A DNA stretch of 64,000 nucleotides, taken from the NCBI GenBank assembly GCA_020284085.1, contig JACEVL010000938.1:926269-990268 (forward strand). Direction: 5' to 3'. Positions 21,995 to 35,000 of the stretch are shown piece after piece. The notes below the pieces were generated by a model. That model was not told the origin of the DNA. It ran no database searches and saw nothing but the letters and a program-made list of their open reading frames with translations. Positions within the stretch are counted from its first letter, which is position 1, and each line of letters starts with the position of its first letter. The position numbers were made by a program, and so were the translations under genes. This DNA comes from Aporrectodea caliginosa (lineage: Eukaryota; Annelida; Clitellata; Crassiclitellata; Lumbricidae).

Positions 21995-22499
21995 AAGACC
22001 AGACTAAAAGATCACTGGCATGGTCTAAATTCCAGTAAGACCAGTGCATAGACAAGGATCATTGGCATGGTATAAAACCCAGGGGGTCAGTCTAAAGAAG
22101 GAACAAAGACTTCAGAATTGTGGATTACCTAACTAACAACACTGTCAAAGAGAGACAACCCTCAGAAATCATTTTGTCATGTTAACAATTTTGAAAACAG
22201 AACATGTCAGAAAGTTATACCGGTAGTTTAAATATTCTCTGAAAGCTGCCTTTGAGTTAACTGAAACAGGTAAGAAAAGAACTTAATAAACATTGTCCTC
22301 CACGAATGCATTTGACTCAAAAGAAATAACCATTCAAAAACTTGGCTCTAGCTATACTTCAATCAAGAAATTCATTTGACCATACACTGTTATTGACTGG
22401 GCCTCTAAGGCCACAAAGTGACACAGGGACCTAATCTATAACTGCAGAAAAGAACTTGGGCCTCTATTACAGTATTACAGCATAATAGCATACTCTGTA

Positions 22500-22770
22500 T
22501 CAAGTGGTACAATCTGTAATTGCTATCAGACAGTACGAAATTTGGTACTGTATATATGCAATCAAGCAATACTGTTCAGTACTTGGATATCATACAGTCA
22601 TTTTGGTACTTGGTAATCAAGCAGTTCAGTCAGGTGCTCAGTTTGTACAGTACAGTTTGCTAGTTAGGTTATCAAACAGTGCAGTTTGGTACTTGGTTAT
22701 CAAGCAGTACAGTTTGATATTCAGTTATCAAGCAGTAGTATGGCACTCAGATATCAAAAAGCAGTGCTGG
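22500..22770. repeat. Degenerate TATCAAGCAGTACAGT-type repeats
   Basis: The words ATCAAGCAGT, CAGTACAGTTTG and GGTACTTGGT recur at irregular 25-60 bp spacing. The overlapping open frames are repeat artefacts. Confidence 0.6.
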
Positions 22771-22965
22771 TTGGAATATGGTACTGGAATAAGCTGGGAA
22801 GTACTAGACAACTCCTCCGACATATTGGCCACATGTGGCCCATCCATTTAGTATGTAGTACTATGTACGCAACTACGCATGGATGGGTTAACCCAAATGC
22901 GTATGCGGGTTGTTGTTACTGATAGGCCTAATGTACGTACGCATAGGAAACGAGGGGGTGAAACC

Positions 22966-23813
22966 CAGTGTTATTTTAGTTCAGAAAATCATTTTTATTC
23001 TAGTTTTTATTTAGTTCGGTATCAATCATTTCAGTTTAGTTCTAGTTTTAGTTTTATTTCTGATAATCATTTTAGTTTTAGTTTAGTTATTATTCATCAA
23101 ATCTTTTTCGTTATCGTTTTAGTTCGTTCACGAAATTAACACTGCTGGCCTTCAGCATCGTTGGACAGCAAGTGTGGTGAACAAGAGGCAGCTAGAAGGG
23201 AGGGGGTTAATTAAAGAGGAACTGAGCCATAAAATGAGTTGAAGTCCGAAGAGCCACCTTCCCCAGTGGTGTCTGCCAATAGGGGTTGGGATAAAGATCT
23301 CCCACGGCTGCCAGGAAATGGGGTGGGAGTTTACACATGTTATGATGTTTTGAATATAAACTGGGGGGTGTTGATTTCCGATAATATAATGGCCTGCAAT
23401 ATAATTCTCAGTGACTAGATCTGGGTCTCATATATAAGTCGGCCAGAGTGGGGGTTTGTTCCCATTTTCCAATTCCCAGTGGGATGTTTAGACGCCACTG
23501 CCGGGACTGCCCTTCCCCCTCTGGCTTCTTTATGGCATAGAGCCAAGTGGGGTAGGGTGACAGTAATTTAAACATGCGCGCCGTTAAACAGCGTCGCCGC
23601 TGAAATTTCAACCACAGTGGATTCTTGTATTTTCTATAGTTTTAGTTCAAGATTTCAATATCGTTCTCGTTTTTATTTCGTTCCACGTCAATTCTTTCTC
23701 GTTTTTATTTAGTTTCAGTTCACAATTTCTTTCTAGTTCTCGTTTTCGTTTTCGTGAACGATTATCTAATCTTTTTCGTTCTCGTTTTCGTTTCGTTCAC
23801 GAAATTAACACTG
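22966..23813. mobile_element. hAT MITE with 8-bp TSD
   Basis: Ends are CAGTGTTA and TAACACTG, flanked by GTGAAACC at 22958-22965 and 23814-23821. The subterminal TTCGTTCACGAAATTAACACTG segment appears twice (about 23120-23143 and 23790-23813), suggesting nested or tandem copies. It inserted into a repeat seen uninterrupted at 4880-5035. Confidence 0.88.
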
Positions 23814-23879
23814 GTGAAACCTCTATAACAATTTGTCTATTATTGGCCTTGTTCAAATGATCCATTGAACAAGCTATCA

Positions 23880-25590
23880 GACATGTACTGCCAGGTGAAG
23901 TAGACGGTGGGAAAGGTGTAACTTGCATGCCACGGACAACGGCGGTGGACCATCTTTTTATTTAACACGTTAATATTATTAATCCTGGATTGTTTCCGTG
24001 CGGATTAATATAAACCGTGTTACAGATTGTACCACATCAAAGGTACCTACTATGCAGGTGGGGTGTAAAAAAGTACAAGTGCATACAGGGAGGGAGGGGA
24101 TAATTTTTCTGGATTTCTGTTTACATACTAAATGGATGGCCTCTGTTGACCAACAATTCCTAAAAACTAACTCAATTTGAAATCTACCTCTTGAACTGCC
24201 TTGGCCAGATCGTACAAATCTACCAGAATCTAAAATATGCCAAAATCTAAATACCGGTACATGCTGTCGTCTTTCATATAGAGCAACGTAAGTAAACCTT
24301 TTCATAGCACTACTTTAATCGGAAAACAGTTTTCAGTGCGTTAAGATTCAACTATGGACATTTCATTCAGACACCGGTAAGTCAGTAGGCCTACAAACCC
24401 TCTTAAAGTTGATTTCAATTGATCACCATATGGCATATACACAGTGCACTAATCACAATGGTGACAGTAAACGTTGGTCTAGCACACACGATACACCCCA
24501 AGTATACATCATGCATACACTCCCATGCTCTCAAACACATACATGGTTGTCAGTGCTAAACATGTATATATATGACCATGAAAGCTTTCATTATGGTGCC
24601 TTCAGAACTTTACAAAGACGAACATGGCTGCCAAAAAGATCTAAAAACAAAACATACACCACCTCCTACCGGCCAAAAGGAAGCAGCAATGAATATTGTA
24701 GCCAAGTCAGGAGGATACTCTTCAAATGCAGTACATCCAATATGTCTGTTGTAGCCTCCGCACAATCACCAATGCACAAAATCAGCAAGTAGGATTTGTC
24801 AACAAACGATAAGCTATTTTTGTTGTTTAATGGATTCAACCATTAGTCTGAGATTTTGACTAAATGCGTCATCTATTATAGTTGAAGCAAACTTGATTGA
24901 ACAATGGCAAATCAGCCAACAAAGTGGAAAGTCATAGCTATTTCAGTATTTATTAAGCACTATCTAAAGACAAAGCATCAGTTAAAGACAATGAGCAACT
25001 ATGTGTCAAGGATCAGGTCAAGGTTCTGACACAGTAACAAACTCAAGGGATGTTCAAGCCCACACTCTGTGCTGCAAGATAAGCACTCTAACCAATCAGT
25101 TACAATGTCACATGGTCTATGACCTCAAAGGATTGTCTTTGATCTCAAAGGATTGTCGAAGTGAGTTGGCCTCATACTAACCAACTGGCCTAGCATCTCA
25201 CAGTTGGTCAGAGGGTAAAACCTTGACTTAAGGAGAAGAGTTAGGGAAGATAAAGGAAGGAACATGTAAGTTGGTAATTTAAATCATAATGTATCTCCGA
25301 AAAATGATGGAAAAGGACACTTTGGAAGTATGAACCTGCCTATAAGGAAGAGAACCAAAGAAGCTATCTCCAATCATCAATATGCCGTACACTTACTAAC
25401 AAGATCCAACATGTCATTTATAATTTGCCACCTACACGTATAGTGACAGTCTTCAGAAGTCTTGCTATTGAGTTGTAGATTCCTCCTAATCTCATGACTT
25501 TTAAAGCGCCATCATCATAATGCACAAGGCCAATAAAGAATATACAATCTACGGTCGCTCCAAATGAATCCATAGTCAAAACAGCAATCT
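23880..25590. other. No recognisable gene
   Basis: Open frames of up to 127 codons (24409-24792) lack family motifs and convincing splice context. I found no feature I could support here. Confidence 0.35.
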
Positions 25591-25591
25591 T

Positions 25592-25675
25592 CTGTGTATT
25601 GTATTGTATTTATATCTATCAATTTATATATCACCTCTCACAGTGCACACCAATCAGAGGCACTGTGAAATCACA
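25592..25675 (-). repeat. LINE/SINE 3' tail fragment
   Basis: The minus strand shows the GTGCCTCTGATTGGTGTGCA tail, GAGAGGTGATATAAATTGATA and an ATACAAT end, as at 16410-16480 and 32433-32497. It is part of the tail family shared by LINEs and SINEs here. Confidence 0.7.
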
Positions 25676-26099
25676 GAATCTTCTGTGGAAGCCCAGCCTA
25701 AATCTTTTTGGTCATTTCTCAAACACAACATCCATGTAACAGAGGGCAGCCTTTCCTTAGGCCATTCTTTAATTAAAGCAGACATACCTATAATAATAAT
25801 AATCATGTTTGTTTCCAGCAAGGTATGACAACAAATACAAATGAAGAAACTCAAAACTAATCAGGTCAGATCCTTTTAACGCCTTAGATAACACTCAACA
25901 TCAAACAGGAACAAAATTCCGACATTCTCCTGTTGACCAATCCAACAGCAGCCAGACCACTACAAACAGTCAACCATCAGGTTAATCCATTTACAATGAA
26001 GACAGCACTAAGTAATCCTTTAATCCAGATAGTCTTAAGGTTTCTTCATTTTTAAACTATTTCAGTCACTTGACAACCAAAAGGGTCATTTTAAAAATG

Positions 26100-29000
26100 T
26101 CAACTGTAATATGCTGGGATCTGATTGATCTGGGATTCCTGAATTTCGCGCACGACGCGAATACGATTCAGCATCTTGGTCAGAGCCTCTGCCCCGAGCG
26201 TTGTTGTTGAATACCAGACGGGGCTGTCAGGAACGCACGAAGGCTCTGGTATCAGGTAGAACATATCGTTCCTATGTTTTATCGACTCTGGGCTAAAATG
26301 GAGGAAAACAATCAAATGTATTTTGTTGGTAAAGTAAAGACGAATATTCATAAAATAAGGTTCAAAAGTAAAACATTTTCAAGGGTAGGTTTTTACAGGT
26401 TTGTTAGAAACATAATTGCTCGTGCTCTGTAGCAATTCATAAGCATAGTTTCAAGGTCAAATGATCAATTGTAATGTAAGTGAATATTTATACACTGCTC
26501 CTTCAAGATACCTACTCAGAAGCGCTCTCTGCGCTAGACAAAATGATGTTAAATGTCATTATGAATGAATACATTACATCACTTAGCAAAACAATGCAGT
26601 AAGCTGAAAGAGTCACCAGTGGCGAGCCCCACACACACACACACATTCCCGTCGACAGGAACCAACCACAGTGAGGATTCCCGTCGACAGTTGGCCCAGG
26701 AGGCAGAAGCATCAATGGCTTTTGATGTTCATATGGGTAAGACAGAGATACGACAACTGCAATATTAGCAACTGATGAAATTTCTGTTTTTTATGACGTC
26801 AAACAACTTTCAAGCTAGTGCAGAGAGTGCCACTGATTACTGAACTGGTGTTTCTTTTAATTTTCTTAATAAATAAATAAACCATAACAGAATGACAAAA
26901 CTGCGAGCACCATGAAATAAATTGACAATACACTTACCATTTTGACAGATAGAATTCATAGAGTTTGACAGGGCAGCGCAGAGGATTTTCTGGATTTTCC
27001 AGCTGCTCATATGGCATCGTCTCCAAGCTTTTACGTCTCTGAGCTTCGGCAGCTGAAGAAAAGATCAATTTCACTCTAATTAGTAATATTCCTCTCTAAT
27101 TGCAATTTTTCATTCCTAAGGGATCAGTTAATTATTTAATATAATTGATTAACGACAGACGTACTTGGGTGACCCTGTTAGCGGAACCATATGTTCCTTT
27201 GGGATTGCCTATTGAAACCCTGCATACAACTGTTTAAATAACATGCGTGCATTATTATCATGGTAGTAATAAAAATATTGATTGATTGATTGAGTTGCAT
27301 CTTGGGTACAAAACAATCTAAAATATTGAAAGCGCTGCGTAAACTGAGCTCATTATAATAAGTTTCAATAGCTTCATCTGGGGTGAAGACAATGAAGACT
27401 TCGTGACAATGAAGACTTACCGTTGGTCGTAGGCGTTACCACTGGTCCAGTTGCATTGTAGCGCAGGTACACGGTACGAGCCGCTCTGCCGTCGGATGTC
27501 ATCGTGTTCTTCTTCCACTGCTTCATGATATTCGAGAAGGACAGACTGAGGTGACCCTCTGTTGTGTTCAGCATGAAGTGCTTTGTGTTGAAGTAGACGA
27601 GGGTGTTTAAGAGGATGTGCGGGGAGTGAACACCCAACTGACGTGACTCCCACAGGTGCTCCTCCGTCACGCGACAAACAATCTGACCTGCAAAGTAACA
27701 TACACATTAATCACGGCACTTCATATAGCTCCTTTTAAGTACCTCACAAAGGCACAACATGCATATGACTATTTAACTGATCTAAATAAGTATTTTAGGA
27801 CAATGAAAACGTGCACTGAATAGAGTCAAATGCAATAGTATGTTCATGCAACATAAGACCGTTTCATGGGGAAGATCCAACGCATGCAACTTAACGCCGC
27901 AAAAGACTAACATAACAACTTATTAAAAACTCTCTTGAGTCACAATTAAGGCTTATGCAAAGCCATGTGGCAGAAACTCTTATTTGCTATTTTATTTATT
28001 AAATTCTACAAAAATATTCCTGTTCTAAAATATTCGATGTGGAAAACGTATGTCGACAAAGTCGACATCAACGACTCTGGAAGCCAGAAGTGAGCATTAC
28101 AGTATAAAATCCATCATAACCTTTTGTACAAAAGCATTTCATAAACTTAGGTACGGTACAGTGAAGTCTAATTTTGGTGTTTAAAATTCTGAGTAACACA
28201 AAGTAGTAAAGACTGTAAACACAATTTAAAATTTGTATAGCATTTGGTAAGATAAACTCTTCCAAAGCCACTCTTGACTTAACACATCCGAAATGCTCTC
28301 TATATAGTGCTGAAAAACAAGATAAAACAACTGCATGTTTACATGAAAACACACTAATACAAATCAGACATACGATGTTGTTGAAAAACAGGTAAGCAGC
28401 ATACCATGGGCATTTAGTCGAACTTCAAATCCGGCCAGAAGTTCGTTCAGACTTTCGGAAAATTTACTGTAGTAAACGTCGTGGAAGAGGCTGTCTATGC
28501 GATTGTTCTCGTATAAATAATGCTGAATACCTTTTAACAAACAGTAAAAAACATCAAAGCATTAAAAACCAAGATGTCTTTCTACCAAACCATTCAGATC
28601 TTATACTCAGACTGAATGTTGAATCAAAGTAGATGCCTTTATCTGTTAGTAACTCCAGAAGGACTTTGGCAAACAGACATTTCCATAAAGATAAAGACAT
28701 CAGGATCCTGAGTGGCCGAGTGGGTTGGTAGCCTGCTTGTGACGCCGGCGCCCCGGGTTCGCTTTCCGGTCAGGTCGGTTTATCAGAGATTAAATTCTCG
28801 GATCTTTACTGCAGGTGGCTCGGTCGCATTATAAACGTGGAGTAAAATACAACACACAATACAACACATCACAATACAACTGGTGCGCGGTGGTTTAGGG
28901 GTATGTTCGGTGCCTTGCAGCTGGAGGGTTGCGGGTTCGAATCCACCTCAAAGTCGCCGAATAGGGACCTGGGCAAGTCCTTCACTGCAATTGCTCATGC

Positions 29001-32000
29001 GCTTCGGCGTGAAACTCCGATTCAGCGTCCATAAGAGTAGTCGGGAGCGCCTCTGAATGGGAAATCTGGTAGGGCGCTATAACAAGTGTTCAAATACAAT
29101 ACAATACAATACAATCAGATATTAAAAGATAAAGTATACAGGTTAAGCATAAATATTTTATAAATCTCTCAGGAACCTGGAATTTCTCTGATTTCCTCTC
29201 TGATACAAATAGATGACTGAAAGGGCATCCTGAGCCAAAATAACATCAATGTCCTGAAAGAGTTGAACTATGAAAAGTTACTCAAGCATAAAACAGCAAC
29301 AGAAAACCAGTACCTAAAAAAACCACTTTTGGCATTACACTTTTCGATCCTTCATCAGTGTGGGAAGTGAAATGAGAAATATTCAATAATCAATCTTCAG
29401 ATAGAGTTTGTCAAATTATTAATCATTTCAAATCTATATAATCCAAAAAGAACTTATACGAAACCAATCAACTAGTGTAATTATTCTGCCTCAACTTTCT
29501 TGGTACATGTTACTGTATGGTAATTTTCATCAGGGAACTGCTGTACATAATCATTACACTAGAACTTTGTTAAACTACCGCTCTGATATTGTACATAATA
29601 CAATTAAATTGTTCTCGATAAAATGTTCTGGCCCTTCGATATGGAATAATCTCCCAAATGAAATTATTCTTAATAAAATGTTCAGGTGTTTCAAAAATTC
29701 TCTTTTAACAGCACTGCAAAATTTACTGACCGAGGCAGAGATAGAAGATGCTGTCCGGAGCGTACTCCTCTCCCGACGGCTTCCGCACTTCACGAATGAA
29801 CAGACTCAAGCAGTGGTTGAGCTCTTCCGCACTGCACTGCAAGATCTCGACCTTGAAGGGCTTGAAGCGACCTTGGGCTCCCACGGACGTCTCCATCTGG
29901 GCATTTCTCTGCGTCACCCAGTGCCACCAGGCGTTTAATCCATACGAATACTTCAGCTTCATGCTCGAGTCGTTGACTGGGACTCGACGAAGCGTCGCCT
30001 TCACTGGCTCCAGTTCTACAAACGTCCTCTTTGATGGCCTGGCGCTTTCGTCCAATGCATATCGCTTCTTAACTCCTGCTAAGCTATCTACAGCGTCCAA
30101 GGTATTTGCATCGAGTTCCATCGATTCACCTACAAACGTGTCATTATCAACGTACGCTGTATGTATGGAGCATTTATGATGTGCATTTAAAGATACAAGC
30201 CTATTTAACTACGGGCCAACCCAGGCCCTCAATTCTAAGGTAAGCAAATGAGGGCCACTGGAAGTTGTGACATTAAAAAGGTGCCTTGCAAGCTGATGGC
30301 TTGCTTCCATTGTTCGGCATGCCCTGATTGGTCCCTGCTGTTCCCTCTGTCATCCGCTCCTTTCCTCTCCTCCTCTCTCGCTTTACCTATCGGCCTTGAA
30401 AACATCTCCCCAAACAGCCCTCACATCATTTGCCAGACAGTGCTGGGCCATGAAAGCACTTGCCAAAGAGTTCTGTACACTTGACATATAACACTGGACT
30501 AGTGATGTAGCTTTTCCGGAAAAGTATTTTATGGAAAATTTTCCGCAGAACCGGAAAAATACATTTAACTCATAATGTCAGATTTTCAGTATGAGACAAC
30601 ATTAACAAATTTCTGGGTTTTTAAAGTTCCTTTTATTTACAGTATTTCTGTCAATGTGGGCAACATTCACCTTAAAAAATTAAAATAAACATTAAAGACT
30701 GTTCATTAGCAGTTCAGGCTACAGTAGTCTAGTTTGATATGTTGTTAGTGTTATAAACTATCAGTATATACTGTCTGACAATTTGACATTTTGTCAGCTG
30801 CTCAGTTATTAGTCAGCTTTGCCCTAGTCCATACACCGCTCACTGAAGGCAACAGCTCATAGATGAACAATTGTATTATTGAACTAAAACACATTCTTTT
30901 GAGAGAAAAAATTTAATCATTTGGAATTTTTTCGATGATATATGGGATCTCGGATTTAGGATAATATGTGTAAATTAGAATATTTGACTGCCTTGTTCTT
31001 CTTAAGTATTAATGTATGTTTATTACCATGTCTGTACACCAAAATGCGGAGAGCAATTGGTCAATTAAAGAATATTCTTATCTTATCTTTTTGCTACTTC
31101 CATGAAAAGCAGATTTGAAAATTAGTGTCAGACTGCAATGGCAATGCCAATAACATTATATATATTTCAAGACATAAAATAATAGTATAATAGGGCTCAT
31201 AAGAATTAATCTGTTGCAGTATTAAAATTGTGTCTGTAGTACTACTACATCAAGTGCTGTTTTTGTCTCATATTTTCATAACTAAAAAATATTTAGGAGA
31301 CTAAATCATAAAAAATAGTTTATCTAAATTAATTAAAGTGAAGTTTAATTCCAATTAATTCTTAAATGTTTGTCGTTGTTGAGTCTTGTGAACACACTGA
31401 ATAGTAAGCACTAACGGTGCCATCTATTGAATAAACATAATAATATTATGGGTAATGGGTTAGATATAATCTATTTGGAGCCTATAATATGGGACATAAT
31501 GATGAACTGTATAGCTTAATCATGATCTTTAATGTGATTGATATGCTTGAGTTTTTGTGCACCAAAGTGCGGTATGCAATTGGTTTCAATAAAGAATATT
31601 TTTCTGAGTCTTCTATATCAGTTATAACTACATAAGACAGTATAGAGTGAGTGATGTTTAAACATTATTATGCATTTAAATTGTTATTTAGTAATATTAT
31701 ATTGATGGAAAAATATCGGAAAATTTTCCGGAAAAAACACTGGAAATTTTCCGAAATTTTCCGGAAAAATATGAAATTTTCCGGACAATTTTTCCGCCTC
31801 ACAACACTACACTGGACAATGAAAGCAATCACCGAACCCATTCTTACTTTGTTCACCGAACACCTCACCTCAGCTGGACCACATGGTAAGAGGCACAAAA
31901 ACATAACATGCGTACAAGCCGTACATACGTCTCGAGGTGCCTATTACTATAAAGATTGTTACATACCAGCTGTACCATCCAAGACACTCTCATCCGAAGG

Positions 32001-35000
32001 ATCATCCGGGATCTGTGTCGCTATATGCATTGCCATCTCTACCACTTCGAGAGGAAGCTGCTGCACAAGGTTTGACATTTGGGTGGCCTCCTCACTGGCC
32101 GCTTCTTGCTTCACCACAGCTGAACACACAAAGATGAAAATGCTACAGCTTAAAAGAACAGAAGTCCATTAACCCTTTAACGACGAGCGTAATGTAACGG
32201 AACATTTATATAGCGCCCCTTCAAGATATCTACTCATAGGCACTCTTGGCACTATCCTATTATGATGTTAACTGTTCTTATGAACGAATATATTATATCA
32301 GTTAACCAAACAATGCACAGTAAGCTGAGAGTCACCAATGGCAGGCCCAGGCACACATGTGGAACCAAACAATGGATTCCCATCGACAGCTCAACATGGC
32401 ATGGATGTTCACAGTGAGGTATGTATGTAAGTAGCGCCTCTGATTGGTGTGCACTGCGAGAGGCGCTATACAAATTGATAGATACAATACAATACAATGT
32501 GTGAGGTATGTACGTACATATGTGTGTATGTTTAAAGGATTAAGCTGGTCCCAGGAGGCAGACAAGAGCATCACCTACTAGCAGTTTCATTTTCTTAGCC
32601 TAGGCATGACGACGGGTGGCCAGTCCTCTGCTTGCCGTCTGTTCTGGCCACAGTCAGCACATTCACTTTATCACTAAGTTTACTAGAGATTGCCATTGAA
32701 CTGAAATCTTTTCTGACAAATAGAATAACAGTTGAGTGCTGGTACTACCTTTGCTCTCATCAACCCCTGCCTCAGCCTCTTGACTGCCTTCTGCCGCGGC
32801 ATCGGCAACTTTCAACATGTTGTCTTCGTCAGGTGGTAATGACTCCCGAATGCTCTATGAAATCAAACAGATTGCACATCAGTCTTCACATTATACACAT
32901 AATTACAACTCCATGTAATAAGTGAAACAGAAATAAATGCACTTGTGAAATTGGCAAGTTGTTTGGCAGCTGGACTGCAACCTTCAATCCGAAACCACAT
33001 CTCTACAGACCGCTGACAGAATGAGCCATCACGTAGCTCTACTTCGTTGAGTTATAAGTAGTGTTGTGAGGTGGAAAAATTGTCCGGAAAATTTCATATT
33101 TTTCCGGAAAATTTCGGAAAATTTCCAGTGTTTTTTTCCGGAAAATTTTCCAATATTTTTCCACCAATATAATATTACTAAAATAACAATTTAAATGCAT
33201 AATTATGTTTAAACATCACTCACTCTATACTGTCTTATGTAGTTTTAACTGATATAGAAGAAGAAATATTCTTTATGGAAAGAAATTGCATACCGCACTT
33301 TGGTGTACAAAAACTCAAGCATATCAATAACATTAAAGATGATTAAGCTATACACTTCGTCATTATGTCCCACATTAAGGGCCCAAATAGATTATTTATC
33401 TAACCCATTACCCATTACGTTTATTCCATAGATGACACTGTTAGTGCTTACTGTTCAGTGTGTTCACAAGTCTAAACAACGACAATACATTTAAGAATTA
33501 ATTGGAATTAAACTTCACTGTTAATTTAGAGAAAATATTTTTATGATTTAGTCTCCTTAATATTTTTTACTTATGAAAATATGAGACAAAAACAGCAATT
33601 GATGCAGTAGTGCTACAGACACAATTTTAATACTGCAACAGATTAATTCTTATGAGCCCAATTATACTATTATTTTAATAATATAATGTTATTGGCATTG
33701 CCATTGCAGTCTGACACTAATCTATTTATTAAGTAGTAAAAAGGATAAGATAAGATAAGAATATTCTTTTATTGACCAATTGCTATCCACATTTTGTTGT
33801 ACAGACTTGGTAATAAACATACATTGATCCTTTTAAGAAGATCAAGACGTCAAATATTCTAAACTACACATATTATCCTATTTAAATCCAAGATCCCATA
33901 TAATCATCCCAATGATGAAAGTTTCTTATTTTAGTGTAATTGTTTGTCTCTGAGCTGTTGCTTTCAGTCAGCGGTGTATGGACTAAGGGCAAAGCTGACT
34001 AATAGCTGAGCTGCTGACAAAATGTCAAATTGCCAGACAGTATATACTGATAGTTTATAACACTAACAACATATCGAACTAGGCTACTCTAGCCTGAACT
34101 AGAACTGCTAATGAAGTCTTTAATGTTTATTTTAATTTTTTTAAGGTGAACGTTGCCCACATTGACAGAAATACTGTAAATAAAAGGAACTTTAAAGAAA
34201 TGAAATTTTCTAGTGTCGTCTCATACTGAAAATCTGACATTATGAGTTAAATGAATTTTTCCGGTTCTGCGGACATTTTCCGGAAAATTTCCGGAAAATT
34301 TTCCGCAAAATATTTTTCCGGAAAAGCTACATCACTAGTTATAAGTCAGCAGCCTATCGATTTGGACACCAGCACAAATTATTTAGAAATAAACGTTCAT
34401 GACACACCCATAGAAGAAACAACAAAATAACAACATTTAATTAGGGTAATATTAAGAAACCTTAGCAGTGTTAAATAATAACTTTATTTTTGAATGCCTA
34501 AATAAAACTGAAAACTGAACAAGACCTTCAGCTGTTTCAGTATGTTGCTGATGGAATTCTTTGTTATTGGCATAAGCGCTGGAATGGGAACAGGCACTGG
34601 AAGTGGAACAGGAACAGGCACCGGCCTAGTTCCCATGGATACAGGTGCCGGAACAAACATTGGAACAGGAACTGGGATCGGGATCTTCACAATGTCACCT
34701 TCATCTTTCTCTGTAAACAACAGTAAGGAAAACATATAATTAACACCATTTTACTATTAATGTCATTTGATCCAGCCAAGATGAAGATAATTCTCATGAG
34801 AGATGTATGTAGTTTCAGTAACTTGCACTTTATAAATCTCATCATATTAACCCTCTTTCCATGGTGGATGGGTCGAACTTTGATACAGGTTGCCATGGTA
34901 GCAGGCTGCATCTTACCTCCCATCAATATCAACCTCAGCTGCCAAACCAACAGAGTTGGCAGCAGACAAAAAATGCTTGATGTACAGCACAATCGCACAA

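Noticed and set aside
29507..29938. 143-codon + strand frame as one gene
   Set aside because: The left half is a LINE fragment and the right half is antisense to ZMYM exon 29731-30129. The join is chance.
34542..34739. Gly/Thr-rich + strand frame
   Set aside because: It is antisense to the Pro-Val exon 34526-34710 of the ZMYM-like gene.
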